From Ciona savignyi (lineage: Eukaryota > Chordata > Ascidiacea > Phlebobranchia > Cionidae): a stretch of DNA of 64,000 nt. Location: positions 87,761 through 151,760 of the forward strand of contig CH003275.1 in assembly GCA_000149265.1 (NCBI GenBank), written 5' to 3'. A model generated the notes under the pieces. It saw only the letters and a list, made by a program, of their open reading frames with translations. It was not told where the DNA came from and searched no databases. Numbering within the stretch: the first letter of the stretch is position 1; each line of letters begins with the position of its first letter. Made by a program: the position numbers and the translations under genes. Positions 45,535-55,552 of the stretch are shown in pieces.

Positions 45535-46669
45535 GTGTAAAGCAACTACGATATCTGTTACTGTGGTGATATTTCTAATCTCCTTCGTGATAACGGTAGT
45601 TAACGCCGCTGTGATGATTGTGCTGGTTTTTAATCCAAGATTGCTTTCCAGTCAGTCTATTTATAAGCTGTCATTGGCGTTGGCTGATTTTTTAGTTGGC
45701 GCATTTGTCCTTCCTACTGTGCTAAGCAGTGTCTTGAAACTTGCAACTTACCAGATAACTCCTGGACAGCTATACGACGTTTTTAATCCGACCCTAAACA
45801 AAACAGTTACCATGCGGCAGATGGTTGGTTCCAGAGATGACGCGATTTCAGAGTCATATATAAACTTTGTGGGATATTTTACAACCGTAGCTTTAATAGC
45901 GAACGTGTATTCCCTGCTTGGTGCATCCGTCGATAGATTTTTAGCAGTTTATAAGCCGTTGTGGTACCACAAAATCCGGGCTAAGCTACTCGCAAAATTG
46001 TGGACTGGTATTTTATGGTCATTTTGTGTAATTTACGCGATTTTGCCGATGGTACTTCAAGATATAGGTTACACTTTTGGCATTTCTAGACTTGTAATAG
46101 ATGGTACCGATATTGCCTATGTACTGTACTTGTTTATACCCCTTCCCCTTATGTGGACCATTAATATCTTGACGTTCTGCTACACAAAAAGGCGCCTTCA
46201 AGTAATGCAGCGTTGTAACTCGAGTCACAATCGCCAAAGAAACTTATATGTACAATCAAGGCTTGCTAAAACAATCACCATCATTTTAGTCGTCTTTTCT
46301 TTTAGCTTATTGCCGATTACTGTGGTTGTGATTTTTTGTTGGTTTTCAAGAAACACTTATGTCAGCAGCCCCTATGAAATGAATGTAGATGGCGCTGTCG
46401 CATTGTTTGCAGTTGAATACGTCACTCTCATTATTTTCTTGACAAGTAGCTTGTGGAATTTCTTCATTTATAACAGAAGGGACAAAGAATTTCGACTTGC
46501 TACTAAATCGATGGCTGAATCTATCGGTAAAAAGTTAAGATTGATCAAAAGCGACACCGAGTTGTATAACAGCAATCGTCAGACATTATCACGGACAAAT
46601 ACAACAGTTATGACCGTATCATCTTCAATATATCGAATCAATGATTCCACAAACATTTCGGAACTTTAA
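45535..46669 (+). CDS. GPCR copy 1, exon 2: seven-transmembrane domain
   Basis: Acceptor tgtccacag. Encodes 378 codons with stop. Class A hallmarks: TM2 LSLALADFLVGAFVLP, TM3 end VDRFLAVYKPLWY (DRF in place of DRY), TM6 FSFSLLPITVVVI and TM7 SLWNFFIYNRR (NFFIY in place of NPxxY). A long second extracellular insertion precedes TM3, and a serine/threonine-rich tail ends ISEL. The exon lies 3' of the ectodomain exon after a 61-bp intron. The ligand is unknown. Confidence 0.85.
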
Positions 46670-46738
46670 TAGTTTCGGAAATGCTGCTGACTTACAAATC
46701 CTATCTCTTAGTATGTTTCGAATTGTGTACCGGTAACT

Positions 46739-47361
46739 TTACTCTGCGTGAGATACCTTTTTGAATTTAAATCATAAGATTTTCTTAAACAGATTTACAG
46801 TTATTCTAGTGTTTGATGCATGTATTTGTTAGCTAACCACAACACAATAATTTTAAATTATATACTAAACTCACATGAATTTTTCTGGTGTACCGGTAAA
46901 AATATACTTAACCTGTGTAATTGCTATGGATACAGGCAATCTTCTGCATAACGGTATATAAAATGAGATGCAAAACTGTGCAAGTGTTGAATAGGGTTAC
47001 ATTTGAAGTTTTAATTAAGGCTAGTCAGTGTGTATAAGTGTAGTATTTAAAAATACACTCTAAAAAAAGTCTAAAAAAGTGCTTCTTCACATAACATTTC
47101 CACCTGCATAGATGTCACACAATATTTACTATTAGTGTATTTTGATGATACTAAACTATTTGTACTGGTAAAGAATTGTACATGCAACCAACGATAACCC
47201 ACGTCAGTAATTCTTTTTTTATCTTTTTCGTATTTTGTCTCATCTTGTTATATTAATTCTAGCTGCCCGTTGGTGGTACCGGCAGGTTCAACAAAGGTTA
47301 TTTACTGCTTGCATTACCAAACTACTACGTACCACGGTTTGTCCGCCCGGTTGGTCTAGCG
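46739..47361. other. Intergenic spacer before the nested transposons
   Basis: AT-rich. No supported gene. The end (GTCCGCCCGGTTGGTCTAGCG) resembles the head of the tRNA-SINE at 54711 (GGCCCGGTGGTCTAGCGG), suggesting that the hAT-like element inserted into a SINE. Confidence 0.5.
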
Positions 47362-48784
47362 CAGGGATGGGCAACCTTTTTCGGTCTGGGTGCCAAAATC
47401 GGCTAAAATTAATGGCAAAATCCTTCCGCGTGCCAACTAACAATTCGTGAGAACATATTTCTTTTTTATTCTTAAAGGTGCTTGTTTTGAAAAAAATGAT
47501 TTAAATTTACCAAAATAGTGAAAACACAATATAACAAAAACAAAACATTCACAATAAACTTTCTCAAAAGGTTCAAGTTTTATTTCTAAGAAAATATCAG
47601 TTTGAATAGCTTTAAATACATCTCGTACATCAGTTTGAAGTTTCTTAGCTGATGGTCCTAACATTCGGTAGGGACAAAAAAACGAAATAACTTTTTACAG
47701 CAGCGATTCTCCAACTTTTTTTTTTAAATACGCAACGGTCCCTAGCATTTTTTTAAATGACTCACGGTCCCCTCAAAATAAGGAAGTAAAACGAAAAATA
47801 TAACAACGTAAAAATTCTAAAACAAAACATATTAACCCGGATGCACGGCTTAAGGAAAAACGAGACGCCTCTGACCTTGGCATTATTTAAAATGTTTACT
47901 CCTACTATAATAGGAGTTGTACTATTTCCTACTATAGTAAGAGTTCTGTACTTTTGAATTGCACTAATGTGACATCAAATAGCTTCTTGTGATGTCATAA
48001 ATGCCTATGTAACCTGTAAGCTTTCATGACAAATTATGTTTGTTAAGTTGGTTGGAAGAAAATACTTAATTTTACACAATTTTTTTTTTCAGAAGCGTCG
48101 TTAAAATTTTTTGGAAGGTGTTTCGCGGACCCCAGTTTGAGAACCGCTGTTTTACAGTAATGACTTTTAATTTTTATCTTTACTGCAAAATAAGCAAGCG
48201 CTGTACTATTACTGATAGAGCAAACCTTAGGCAGGTGAAAAAGTGTGTTCAACGATAAATTTTTACTTTCATTAACGCAATTTGATAAACGTAACGATGA
48301 GCTCATGTGAAATAAGTTTACCGGTTTTTTTTTCATTTGCCGAAATATGCATTTATGACCTTTACCGATACCGAATGACCTTACCGGTACATCGTACATC
48401 ATGTTTATCCTTATAACATTTTGTATCTCAAATTGCTAACAAAAGTAAATTAGGATGCCAAGGGTAACTGATATTTACTACATCTGGTTGTCTGCACAAA
48501 CGTACAAAGTTCTCTCACGTTTGTCTGTGGCACAGGTTGCGAAATTTGCAAGCGGATTGTTGTGTTCTTTGGTGTTTGTTGAGTAACAATACAACGGTAA
48601 TAAATAATCAAATGTTTACTTCACAACGGTAATAAACATTTATGCACGTGGCCAAAGCTCAAATAACACAACAACTTTTAAGTTATCATTAAAAGAAAGG
48701 AATCTAATTTCCTTGAACTAGCGTGCCAGAAATACGAGCTCGCGTGCCAAGTTGGGCACGCGTGCCAGGGGTTGCCCATGCCTG
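47362..48784. mobile_element. hAT-like non-autonomous element (outer)
   Basis: Ends CAGGGATGGGCAACC and, inverted, CAGGCATGGGCAACC, with repeated GCGTGCCA motifs just inside. The terminal repeats are good. The flanking 8-mers GTCTAGCG and GGCTACAA match at only four positions, so the target duplication is decayed or the 3' side was rearranged by the adjacent minisatellite. It contains a second hAT-like element at 47701-48149. No transposase frame is seen. Confidence 0.65.
47701..48149. mobile_element. Nested hAT-like MITE with perfect 8-bp target duplication
   Basis: 449 bp. Termini CAGCGATTCTCCAACT and, inverted, CAGCGGTTCTCAAACT. Flanked on both sides by the identical 8-mer TTTTACAG (47693-47700 and 48150-48157). 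It contains an internal hairpin ACTCCTA...TAGGAGT near 47897. Non-coding. Its clean duplication shows it entered after the outer element. Confidence 0.85.
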
Positions 48785-49310
48785 GGCTACAAAAAAGATT
48801 TGCGGGTCGGCGAAATAGTTTTCCCGATTTAAAAATATTTTTGTCGATTTGCAAAAGAGTTTTGTCGATTTGCTGCAAAAAAAGATTTCCCGATCGGCAA
48901 AATAGTTTTGCCGATTGGCTACAAAAAAGATTTGCGGATCGGTAAAAGAGTTTTGCCGATTTGAAAACATTTTTGTCGATTTGCAAAAGAGTTTCGCCGA
49001 TTGGCTACAAAAAAAGATTTGCCGATCGGCAAAAGAGTTTTGCCGATTGTCAAAATAGTTTTGCCGATTGGCTACAAAAAAAGTTTTGCCGTTCGACAAA
49101 ATACTTTTGCCGATTGTCAAAATAGTTTTGCCGATTGGCTACAAAAAAGTTTTGCCGATTGTCAAAATAGTTTTCCCGATCGGCAAAAGAGTTTTGCCGA
49201 TTTGAAAATATTTTTGCCGATTTAAAAATATTTTTGTCGATTTGAAAATATATTTGTCGATTTGAAAATATTTTTGTCGAATATAAAATAGTTTTGTAGA
49301 CTGAAATAAA
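48785..49310. repeat. Minisatellite of 20-25 bp units
   Basis: Tandem units of the types CGATCGGCAAAAGAGTTTTGC, CGATTTGAAAATATTTTTGT and CGATTGGCTACAAAAAAAGT with a few more bases. GGCTAC units recur about every 66-132 bp, giving a higher-order pattern. It stays open on both strands and creates repetitive, spurious reading frames. It begins exactly where the outer hAT-like element ends. Confidence 0.85.
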
Positions 49311-51036
49311 ATTTCAGGATTGCTCTTATGGGCCACCGTAGGAATGAGACAGTTGATATTAATTATTTCTATATACTGTCTCTCTTTTTTCCTTTATTTC
49401 TACTGTAGCGTAAAAATAATATGACGCTTCGGCCAAAAACTTGACAATATGCTTAAACGGCCAAATTCGGCCAGATTTTTCCGCACGGCCAAACTATTAT
49501 TTTTGCGTCCGGGACGATTTTGGTAAGGCCAAATTTCTGAAATGTGGCTGTGAAAAGGCCAAATGGCAACCCTGCTACGTACAAATTGAATGTTAACGTT
49601 TAATTTTTGTATTATTTAGCAAAACTTTGTAAGGAGCAGTAGGGGTAGCTACAAAACAAAAACCTGTGAATTCTGTAAACAGGTGTTTACTGGCGGGACT
49701 AATATAATCATATATTCTAATACGCTTATTATGTGTCCAGTATAGTTAGAGTTTTTTACCCAGTCCCAGTAATTCAAGTTCATCTTCTGATGGCAGTGAT
49801 ACAGGTACGAAAATCTTTTGCAAACAAACAAAGGAAAGTCAATTTTACTACGAATTTTACGAACTTGTGCTGGCAACCGAAACAACATACTAGCAGAACA
49901 AAGAACTAAACAAAAGGAACCAACAATCTTCGTACACAGAACACCAAGGCGGTGTTTTACTATTTATTAAGTGGGAGTAACTCTCAAAATAATTGTAAGG
50001 ACCCTGATAAATTATGAATTCATTTTGTGTTAAAACTAAAAATTTATATTATTAGTTTTACTGATTCCTGTATCCTATGATGGATATTATGTTTAGTCCT
50101 ATATATTTGCCATTCCCTGAAATTGCATCAATTTGCAACTACAGTATTAGTTTTATGCAAACTGTAAACAGAAACAAATGCAATTGTTCGATTTCAAATT
50201 TAGAAATACATTTATCTTACAATACATAACTGAGTTTAATTTTGGTTATCCAATTGCAAAATATTAGTATTGTTTTATATTACTACGCCACAGTAGTTCT
50301 GGCACAAACTTGGCTTTAAAAATGCAAAATAATCTATAGTACAATTGTGGCAACCGTAAAGCGTATCGTGTTAAACTGGCAATATAAGCTGTTACGTCTT
50401 TCGCCTGTACACGAGAGCTGCACACAATTAGTGTCATTTAGCCTACTGTAAGGATTCTAAACTGGGGCGACCTAGCCTACTACACCGACCCATTAAAACT
50501 GGTGTGTATCATCATAACAGTTGAAATAGAAATTTTGTAAACATTAACCGGAAAAAAGATAGATGTAACATCTGTGGTAGTTAAGGTCACGAAAGATTAT
50601 TCTTCGAGTGACGATGCTAATCTATAGAGTTAGGTTTCTTTTAACTTCCGTCTGCAAACAATTTAGAAATAAGTTAGGTTGTAATTCTTGTAAAATTCTG
50701 AATTTTTCCGGGTGTTCCAGTAGCGTCTTGAGGTGCGTTTTACAACGCACCTAACTATGGTCGACTATCTTACTTGTTTTTTTATGAAGATGGTAGTCGA
50801 CATACCAATAAAAAATTGCTATATCCTCACCTTTATTTTCATCAATAATTTTAAATTTGGGTGTATACTCTCAATAAGTTTAATGTCTTGACTGTACCAT
50901 ATAACAATTCTAAAGGTTTTTAATGCCATGTTTCACCTAATGCACAGTTAAAACGATTTACGCAATAAAATGACATCCCGATTGATCTTATTTAACAGGC
51001 ATTTTTATTTGCATATTAAAAAGGTTTTAAATTTTG
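49311..51036. other. Intergenic spacer with short inverted repeats
   Basis: No supported gene. 49430-49580 is rich in GGCCAAA motifs and looks like the edge of another repeat. Two adjacent hairpins lie at 50731-50811 (listed). Confidence 0.5.
50731..50811. repeat. Two adjacent inverted repeats
   Basis: A perfect 9-bp stem with a 4-base loop (AGGTGCGTT, TTAC, AACGCACCT) at 50731-50752. It is followed by GTCGACTA (50760) and TAGTCGAC (50794), extendable through ATCTT/AAGAT with a small bulge. Confidence 0.7.
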
Positions 51037-51958
51037 CAGGGTTGTCTATTTAACGAGGAAACAAACAAACTGGAGTGCTTAACGAAGAAACTCCAGCATA
51101 TTATCCGACCAATCCTGGCTTGTAATTGCACTGCCCACAGCAGTTCTTCGAAACTACCAACCGAAGTCAACATCTACTAACGATAAAATATTGGACCGGT
51201 TAAAAAAGTGAGATTTTAAAGATTTAATTTAGAAATTAAATGGATGTGCTCTATTATTTAATATAAAAGTAGCAAACATAGTTTAAGTATTTAGTAAGTA
51301 GCAGCGTGGCTATCGCTCAATAATTGGGAATAAATTTCAGGCGACTGATCAGTGACGGTCTATTTAGTGTAAGAACAGTGGCGAAATTTTTAAAAGGGTG
51401 ACATTTTTGCTTGGGTTTTAATTCCGCATCTGTAAGTTTTCATAAAAAGTTTAAATTTTATTTTTCATAACGTACTGTATAACGACAGCTTTTGTCGTTT
51501 TCCCACCCCTCCCTGTTTGCTAAACTTTAAGTGATTTTTTAATTTAAAAAACTGAAAAAACTGAGAAAACTATCTGATTTGATTGGCTACTGCGAATTTA
51601 CTGTTTTCTATCTTTCATTCAAAACGGCCATTTCCTTTCTCTATTTTATATAGGCTACTCGTTTTTTTATTCTCTTTTAATATTCAACTTAATAGAAATA
51701 TATTTGCCTTATAGTGACAGTGCAATAGTATGATAAAAACTTAAAACAAAAACACGAACATCTCTGGATTGTTTTATGGGCCACTGTGTACTTCAATATA
51801 TTGTTGCACATTTTAGCGTATTGCTAAACTTAAGTAAAAGTACCGATGGACCACTACGCAATGCATCTACCGATAAACCACTTCGAATATAATGCCAGCT
51901 TTAAACGCGCAAGGCCTGTTTCATTTGTTTGCGGTTACACGTTTTTTATTCATTTCAG

Positions 51959-52614
51959 ATGTTTCCAGGAAAATATGGCTTCGGCGTTTTTTTGTGCATC
52001 GTCACTTTAGACTGTGCCTTTGCATGGGTTAATATTTCGTCTGAATCTTTAGATTTAGATGAAGAGCTGGAAGATATAAAATGCGAGTATGCGCCTGGAG
52101 TTAATTTGAGGAGTCGTGAAGAAGAAATAATTTGCTGTGAAGCAGTTGAAGAAGTGTTTTCGGGAAACTGGCACAGTGGAGGTAATTACTTGACCCGCTA
52201 TTTATCAATAATGAGGGATTGGGACTGCCCGCAGTACAAATCGGTATGTCAAGCACGAGTATTCGCGTTCACACGGTTCAGTTCCTTAGTATACGATTAC
52301 TTTTGCAATTATACATCACTGGCGGACAAATGTGCGGAGTATATTGTTCATGTCATAGAAGCCGACAACAACACTGCCATCAGTACTGATTGGATTTCAC
52401 TTGTGAAAAAAATTAATTCATCAACACTTACGATGAACGAGTGAAAACAGCCTTGCGTTGAAATCGCATTATTTGACAAAGAGATTTCCCATCGTGGTAA
52501 TTTCCAAGAGGTTATAGGTATCAACGTCCCTTTTTGTGAATACGTGTGGTGTGGGTTTGATCAAAGCACGCTACAAAAGCATTCTATATCGCCTTGGACT
52601 TGTCTTAGAGACGG
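51959..52614 (+). CDS. GPCR copy 2, exon 1: signal peptide and ectodomain
   Basis: ATG directly after tcatttcag. Leader MFPGKYGFGVFLCIVTLDCA, then FAWVNISSES and an acidic ELEDIKCEYAPG segment. The same cysteine pattern as copy 1 follows. The in-frame TGA lies after STLTMNE. The acceptor against the ATG suggests either a 5' UTR intron or spliced-leader addition. Confidence 0.75.
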
Positions 52615-52675
52615 GTAAATAGTGGTTTATAATATCAACGCAAATATGATTTATTTATACATTCATTGTCCACAG

Positions 52676-53810
52676 GTGTAAAGCAACTACGATATCTGTT
52701 ACTGTGGTGATATCTCTAATCTCCTTCGTGATAACGGTAGTTAACGCCGCTGTGATGATTGTGCTGGTTTTTAATCCAAGATTGCTTTCCAGTCAGTCTA
52801 TTTATAAGCTGTCATTGGCGTTGGCTGATTTTTTAGTTGGTGCATTTGTCCTTCCTACTGTGCTAAGCAGTGTCTTGAAACTTGCAACTTACCGGATAAC
52901 TCCTGGACAGCTATACGACGTTTTTAATCCGACCCCAAACAAAACAGTTACCATGCGACAGATGGTTGGTTCAAGAGATGACGCGATTTCAGAGTCATAT
53001 ATAAACTTTGTGGGATATTTTACTACCGTAGCTTTAATAGCGAACGTGTATTCCCTGCTGGGTGCATCCGTCGATAGATTTTTAGCAGTTTATAAGCCGT
53101 TGTGGTACCACAAAATCCGGGCTAAGCTACTCGCAAAATTGTGGACTGGTATTTTATGGTCATTTTGTGTAATTTACGCGATTTTGCCGATGGTACTTCA
53201 AGATATAGGTTACACTTTTGGTATTTCTAGACTTGTAATAGATGGTACCGATATTGCCTATGTACTGTACTTGTTAGTACCTCTTCCCCTTATGTGGACA
53301 ATTAATATCTTGACGTTCTGTTACACAAAAAGGCGCCTCAAGATAATGCAGCGCCGTAACTCGAGTCACAATCGCCAAAGAAACTTATATGTGCAATCAA
53401 GGCTTGCTAAAACAATCACCATCATTTTAGTCGTCTTTTCTTTTAGCTTATTGCCGATTACTGTGGTTGTGATTTTGGGTTTGTTTTTAAAGAACACTTA
53501 TGTTGGCAGGCCCTATGAAATGAATGTAGATGCCGCTGTCGCATTGTTTGCAGTCGAATACGTCACTCTAATTATTTTCTTGACAAGTAGCTTGTGGAAT
53601 TTCTTCATTTATAACAGAAGGGACAAAGAATTTCGACTTGCTACTAAATCGATGGTTAAATCTATCGGTAAAAAGTTAAGATTGATCAAAAGCGATACCG
53701 AGTTGTACACCAGCAATCGTCAGACATTATCACGGACAAATACAACAGTATTGACCGTATCATCTTCAATATATCGAATCAATGATTCCACAAACATTTC
53801 GGAACTTTAA
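52676..53810 (+). CDS. GPCR copy 2, exon 2: seven-transmembrane domain
   Basis: Same length and structure as copy 1 exon 2 (378 codons with stop), with VDRFLAVYKPLWY and SLWNFFIYNRR. By eye it differs from copy 1 at about 20 of 368 residues. Eight of these fall between the end of TM6 and the start of TM7. Confidence 0.85.
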
Positions 53811-53885
53811 TACTTTCGGAAAAGCTGCTGTCTTACAAAGCCTGTATACATTTTGTATGTTTCGAATTGTGTACCGGTAATTTTC

Positions 53886-55552
53886 CTTGTCCATATTTTA
53901 ACTCTTAGATTTTTATGATCAAAACCACAGGGATTTTGTTAAATATTGAAGACGAACAATTAGGACCACAAATTAATACAAAACCGCAAAACGTCCCAAT
54001 GAATACAATGTTTTGTTCGAATAAAGCTTATGTCTTTCTGTTTGTTGGTAGAATCGTCTCTTTTCCATTTCTTTGAATATAAATTATTCTGCATTTGTCT
54101 GTCGTTTTTTTACACAATACAAAAATATACTGCGTCCGGCCGAATAATTTCGTGGGTTAGAGCTTCGCTGTTCACCGGAAGCCAGTCTGCTTTGTTCCTA
54201 AGCAAAGCAGTCAGCATTTATTGGCCGATTTGCCGGTTTTCCAACTTAGGCTACAGAATAAACATGAATATCCTATTATAATATATATATATGTCAAAAA
54301 TCAAACTTTAGTGACAAATAGTATGATTGAAAAATACATTATACATTGTCCCGTCTAAAACTAGAAACATGTGTCCGCTGATTTCTGTAGGGTATTACAA
54401 CACAAGCAATCATTAAACCACAGAGCTAATTATAGACCTCTAGCTGCATAACTATAAAACAACAACCTCGTGCAGTGTATACCATATTAGAGCGAAACAA
54501 TGTAAACGACATTGACATATCCCTGACGCAGTTGGGACATGTCATAATCCTACACACTACTTGTAAAATTGTTTACCATTCGAAATATAGCACGGAATAT
54601 ATACCAGTAAACTAACCAGCCGAAAAAAACGTATTTACTCTCAATGAACCGTACAAACATTGGAGAACAGTCGTTTAAATTGTTCAGGCCGCGCACAGTT
54701 CGATTAATTAGTCCGGCCCGGTGGTCTAGCGGTTTAGTGCGTCGCCTTTCAATCGAAAGGTTGCGGGTGCGAAACTGGTCGCTAGCTAGTAGTCGGTTGT
54801 GTCCTTGGGCAAGGCACTTTACGGACATTGCATGAACCCAGCGGATTAATGGGTTCTACCAAATTGAAGGAACGTGTCTATCATACACAACACACTGCAA
54901 TAGCTCCGGTAACCCGACGATGGGCGCGAGGTGATCTGACGATTGCCCGTGTGATAACCCCCTTGGTTTTCCCATTCACGGGGATAAACATGAATATCCT
55001 ATCCTATCCTATCCTAATTGGTTATACTCCATCTAGAGGGTGGCGCTCTATTTTTTACCCTGTATTTTTTTATAGTGGCCATCTATTAGGAGGCGCTTAA
55101 ATAGGGGTGGCATTCCAATACAGGTTTAGTAATTTATTCTAAAAAAAGTATTGTCAAAGAAATCATCATGTGTTCGAAACTGAAACCGATAAAAAATTTA
55201 AATTTCTATTTTAAGAGGTTCCTAGGTTTGTAATTGTATTCGGTAGGTTTCCCCCGGTTTCAGGAACTCCAATTTGCATTTAACTCTTACGAGGTACCGG
55301 TGATAAGGGAATATGGCTGCCTCAACATTGATTCAGGAAATACCGGTATGTATTTGTTTTCTATTTTGCGTATTTCGCAACTCACGGGAAAGGGGAAAAT
55401 ATGGAAACTGCTCACTTGAACTATTATAATTTTAACTCTGTCTCTGTCCCAAACAAAATTATCTCAAACACAAAACTAACGCTAACTTCAACCCCAGCCT
55501 TTACAATAACCCTAATGTCACAATCTTTATTATAGTGAGCAGTTTTCATTTA
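53886..55552. other. Intergenic repeat zone with a SINE
   Basis: No supported gene. Contains the complete SINE at 54711-55017 and the tail of another copy at about 54256-54296 (AATAAACATGAATATCCTAT then a TA run). Confidence 0.55.
54711..55017 (+). mobile_element. tRNA-derived SINE, best copy
   Basis: The head GGCCCGGTGGTCTAGCGGTT and, about 50 bases on, GGTTGCGGGTGCGAAACTGG resemble the A and B boxes of a tRNA-derived pol III promoter. A conserved core follows (GTGTCCTTGGGCAAGGCACT). The element ends in a TCCTA microsatellite (four units), the usual kind of SINE 3' tail. Related copies lie at 25054, 29966, 41926 and 54256. Confidence 0.75.

Larger units (their letters stand above)
44827..46669 (+). 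pseudogene. Class A GPCR with cysteine-rich ectodomain, copy 1, disrupted
   Basis: Two exons, 44827-45473 and 45535-46669, joined in phase 2. Relative to copy 2 it has two lesions: an indel in the signal-peptide region, so the ATG at 44811 reads only eight codons, and an in-frame TAA at 45064-45066 where copy 2 has TCA. The 7TM exon is fully open. Either this is a recent pseudogene or a truncated allele, or a shorter product starts later (ATG 45070). Gene family beyond class A GPCR is not recognised. Confidence 0.75.
44011..46738 (+). repeat. GPCR tandem duplication, unit 1
   Basis: Matches 51037-53885. The shared block starts CAGGGTTGTCTATTT and ends GTTTCGAATTGTGTACCGG. The 5' flank is moderately diverged with indels, and the coding part is about 95% identical or better. 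So the duplication includes roughly 0.8-0.9 kb of upstream sequence, presumably promoter and any 5' exon. Confidence 0.9.
51959..53810 (+). pseudogene. Class A GPCR with cysteine-rich ectodomain, copy 2, disrupted
   Basis: Two exons, 51959-52614 and 52676-53810. The signal peptide and most of the ectodomain are intact, but a TGA at 52442-52444 replaces the TTA (Leu) of copy 1. Downstream sequence remains open to the donor and through the 7TM exon. One base explains the break, so this may be a segregating null allele, a sequencing error or a young pseudogene. Confidence 0.75.
51037..53885 (+). repeat. GPCR tandem duplication, unit 2
   Basis: Counterpart of 44011-46738. The offset is about 7.03 kb in the 5' flank and 7.14 kb in the coding exons, so roughly 120 bp of indels separate the upstream regions. 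Confidence 0.9.

Noticed and set aside
48678..49225. Frames of 74-138 codons with repeated KSTKIF and NRQNYFADRQ units
   Set aside because: Produced by the minisatellite, present on both strands at once, with no start or splice context.
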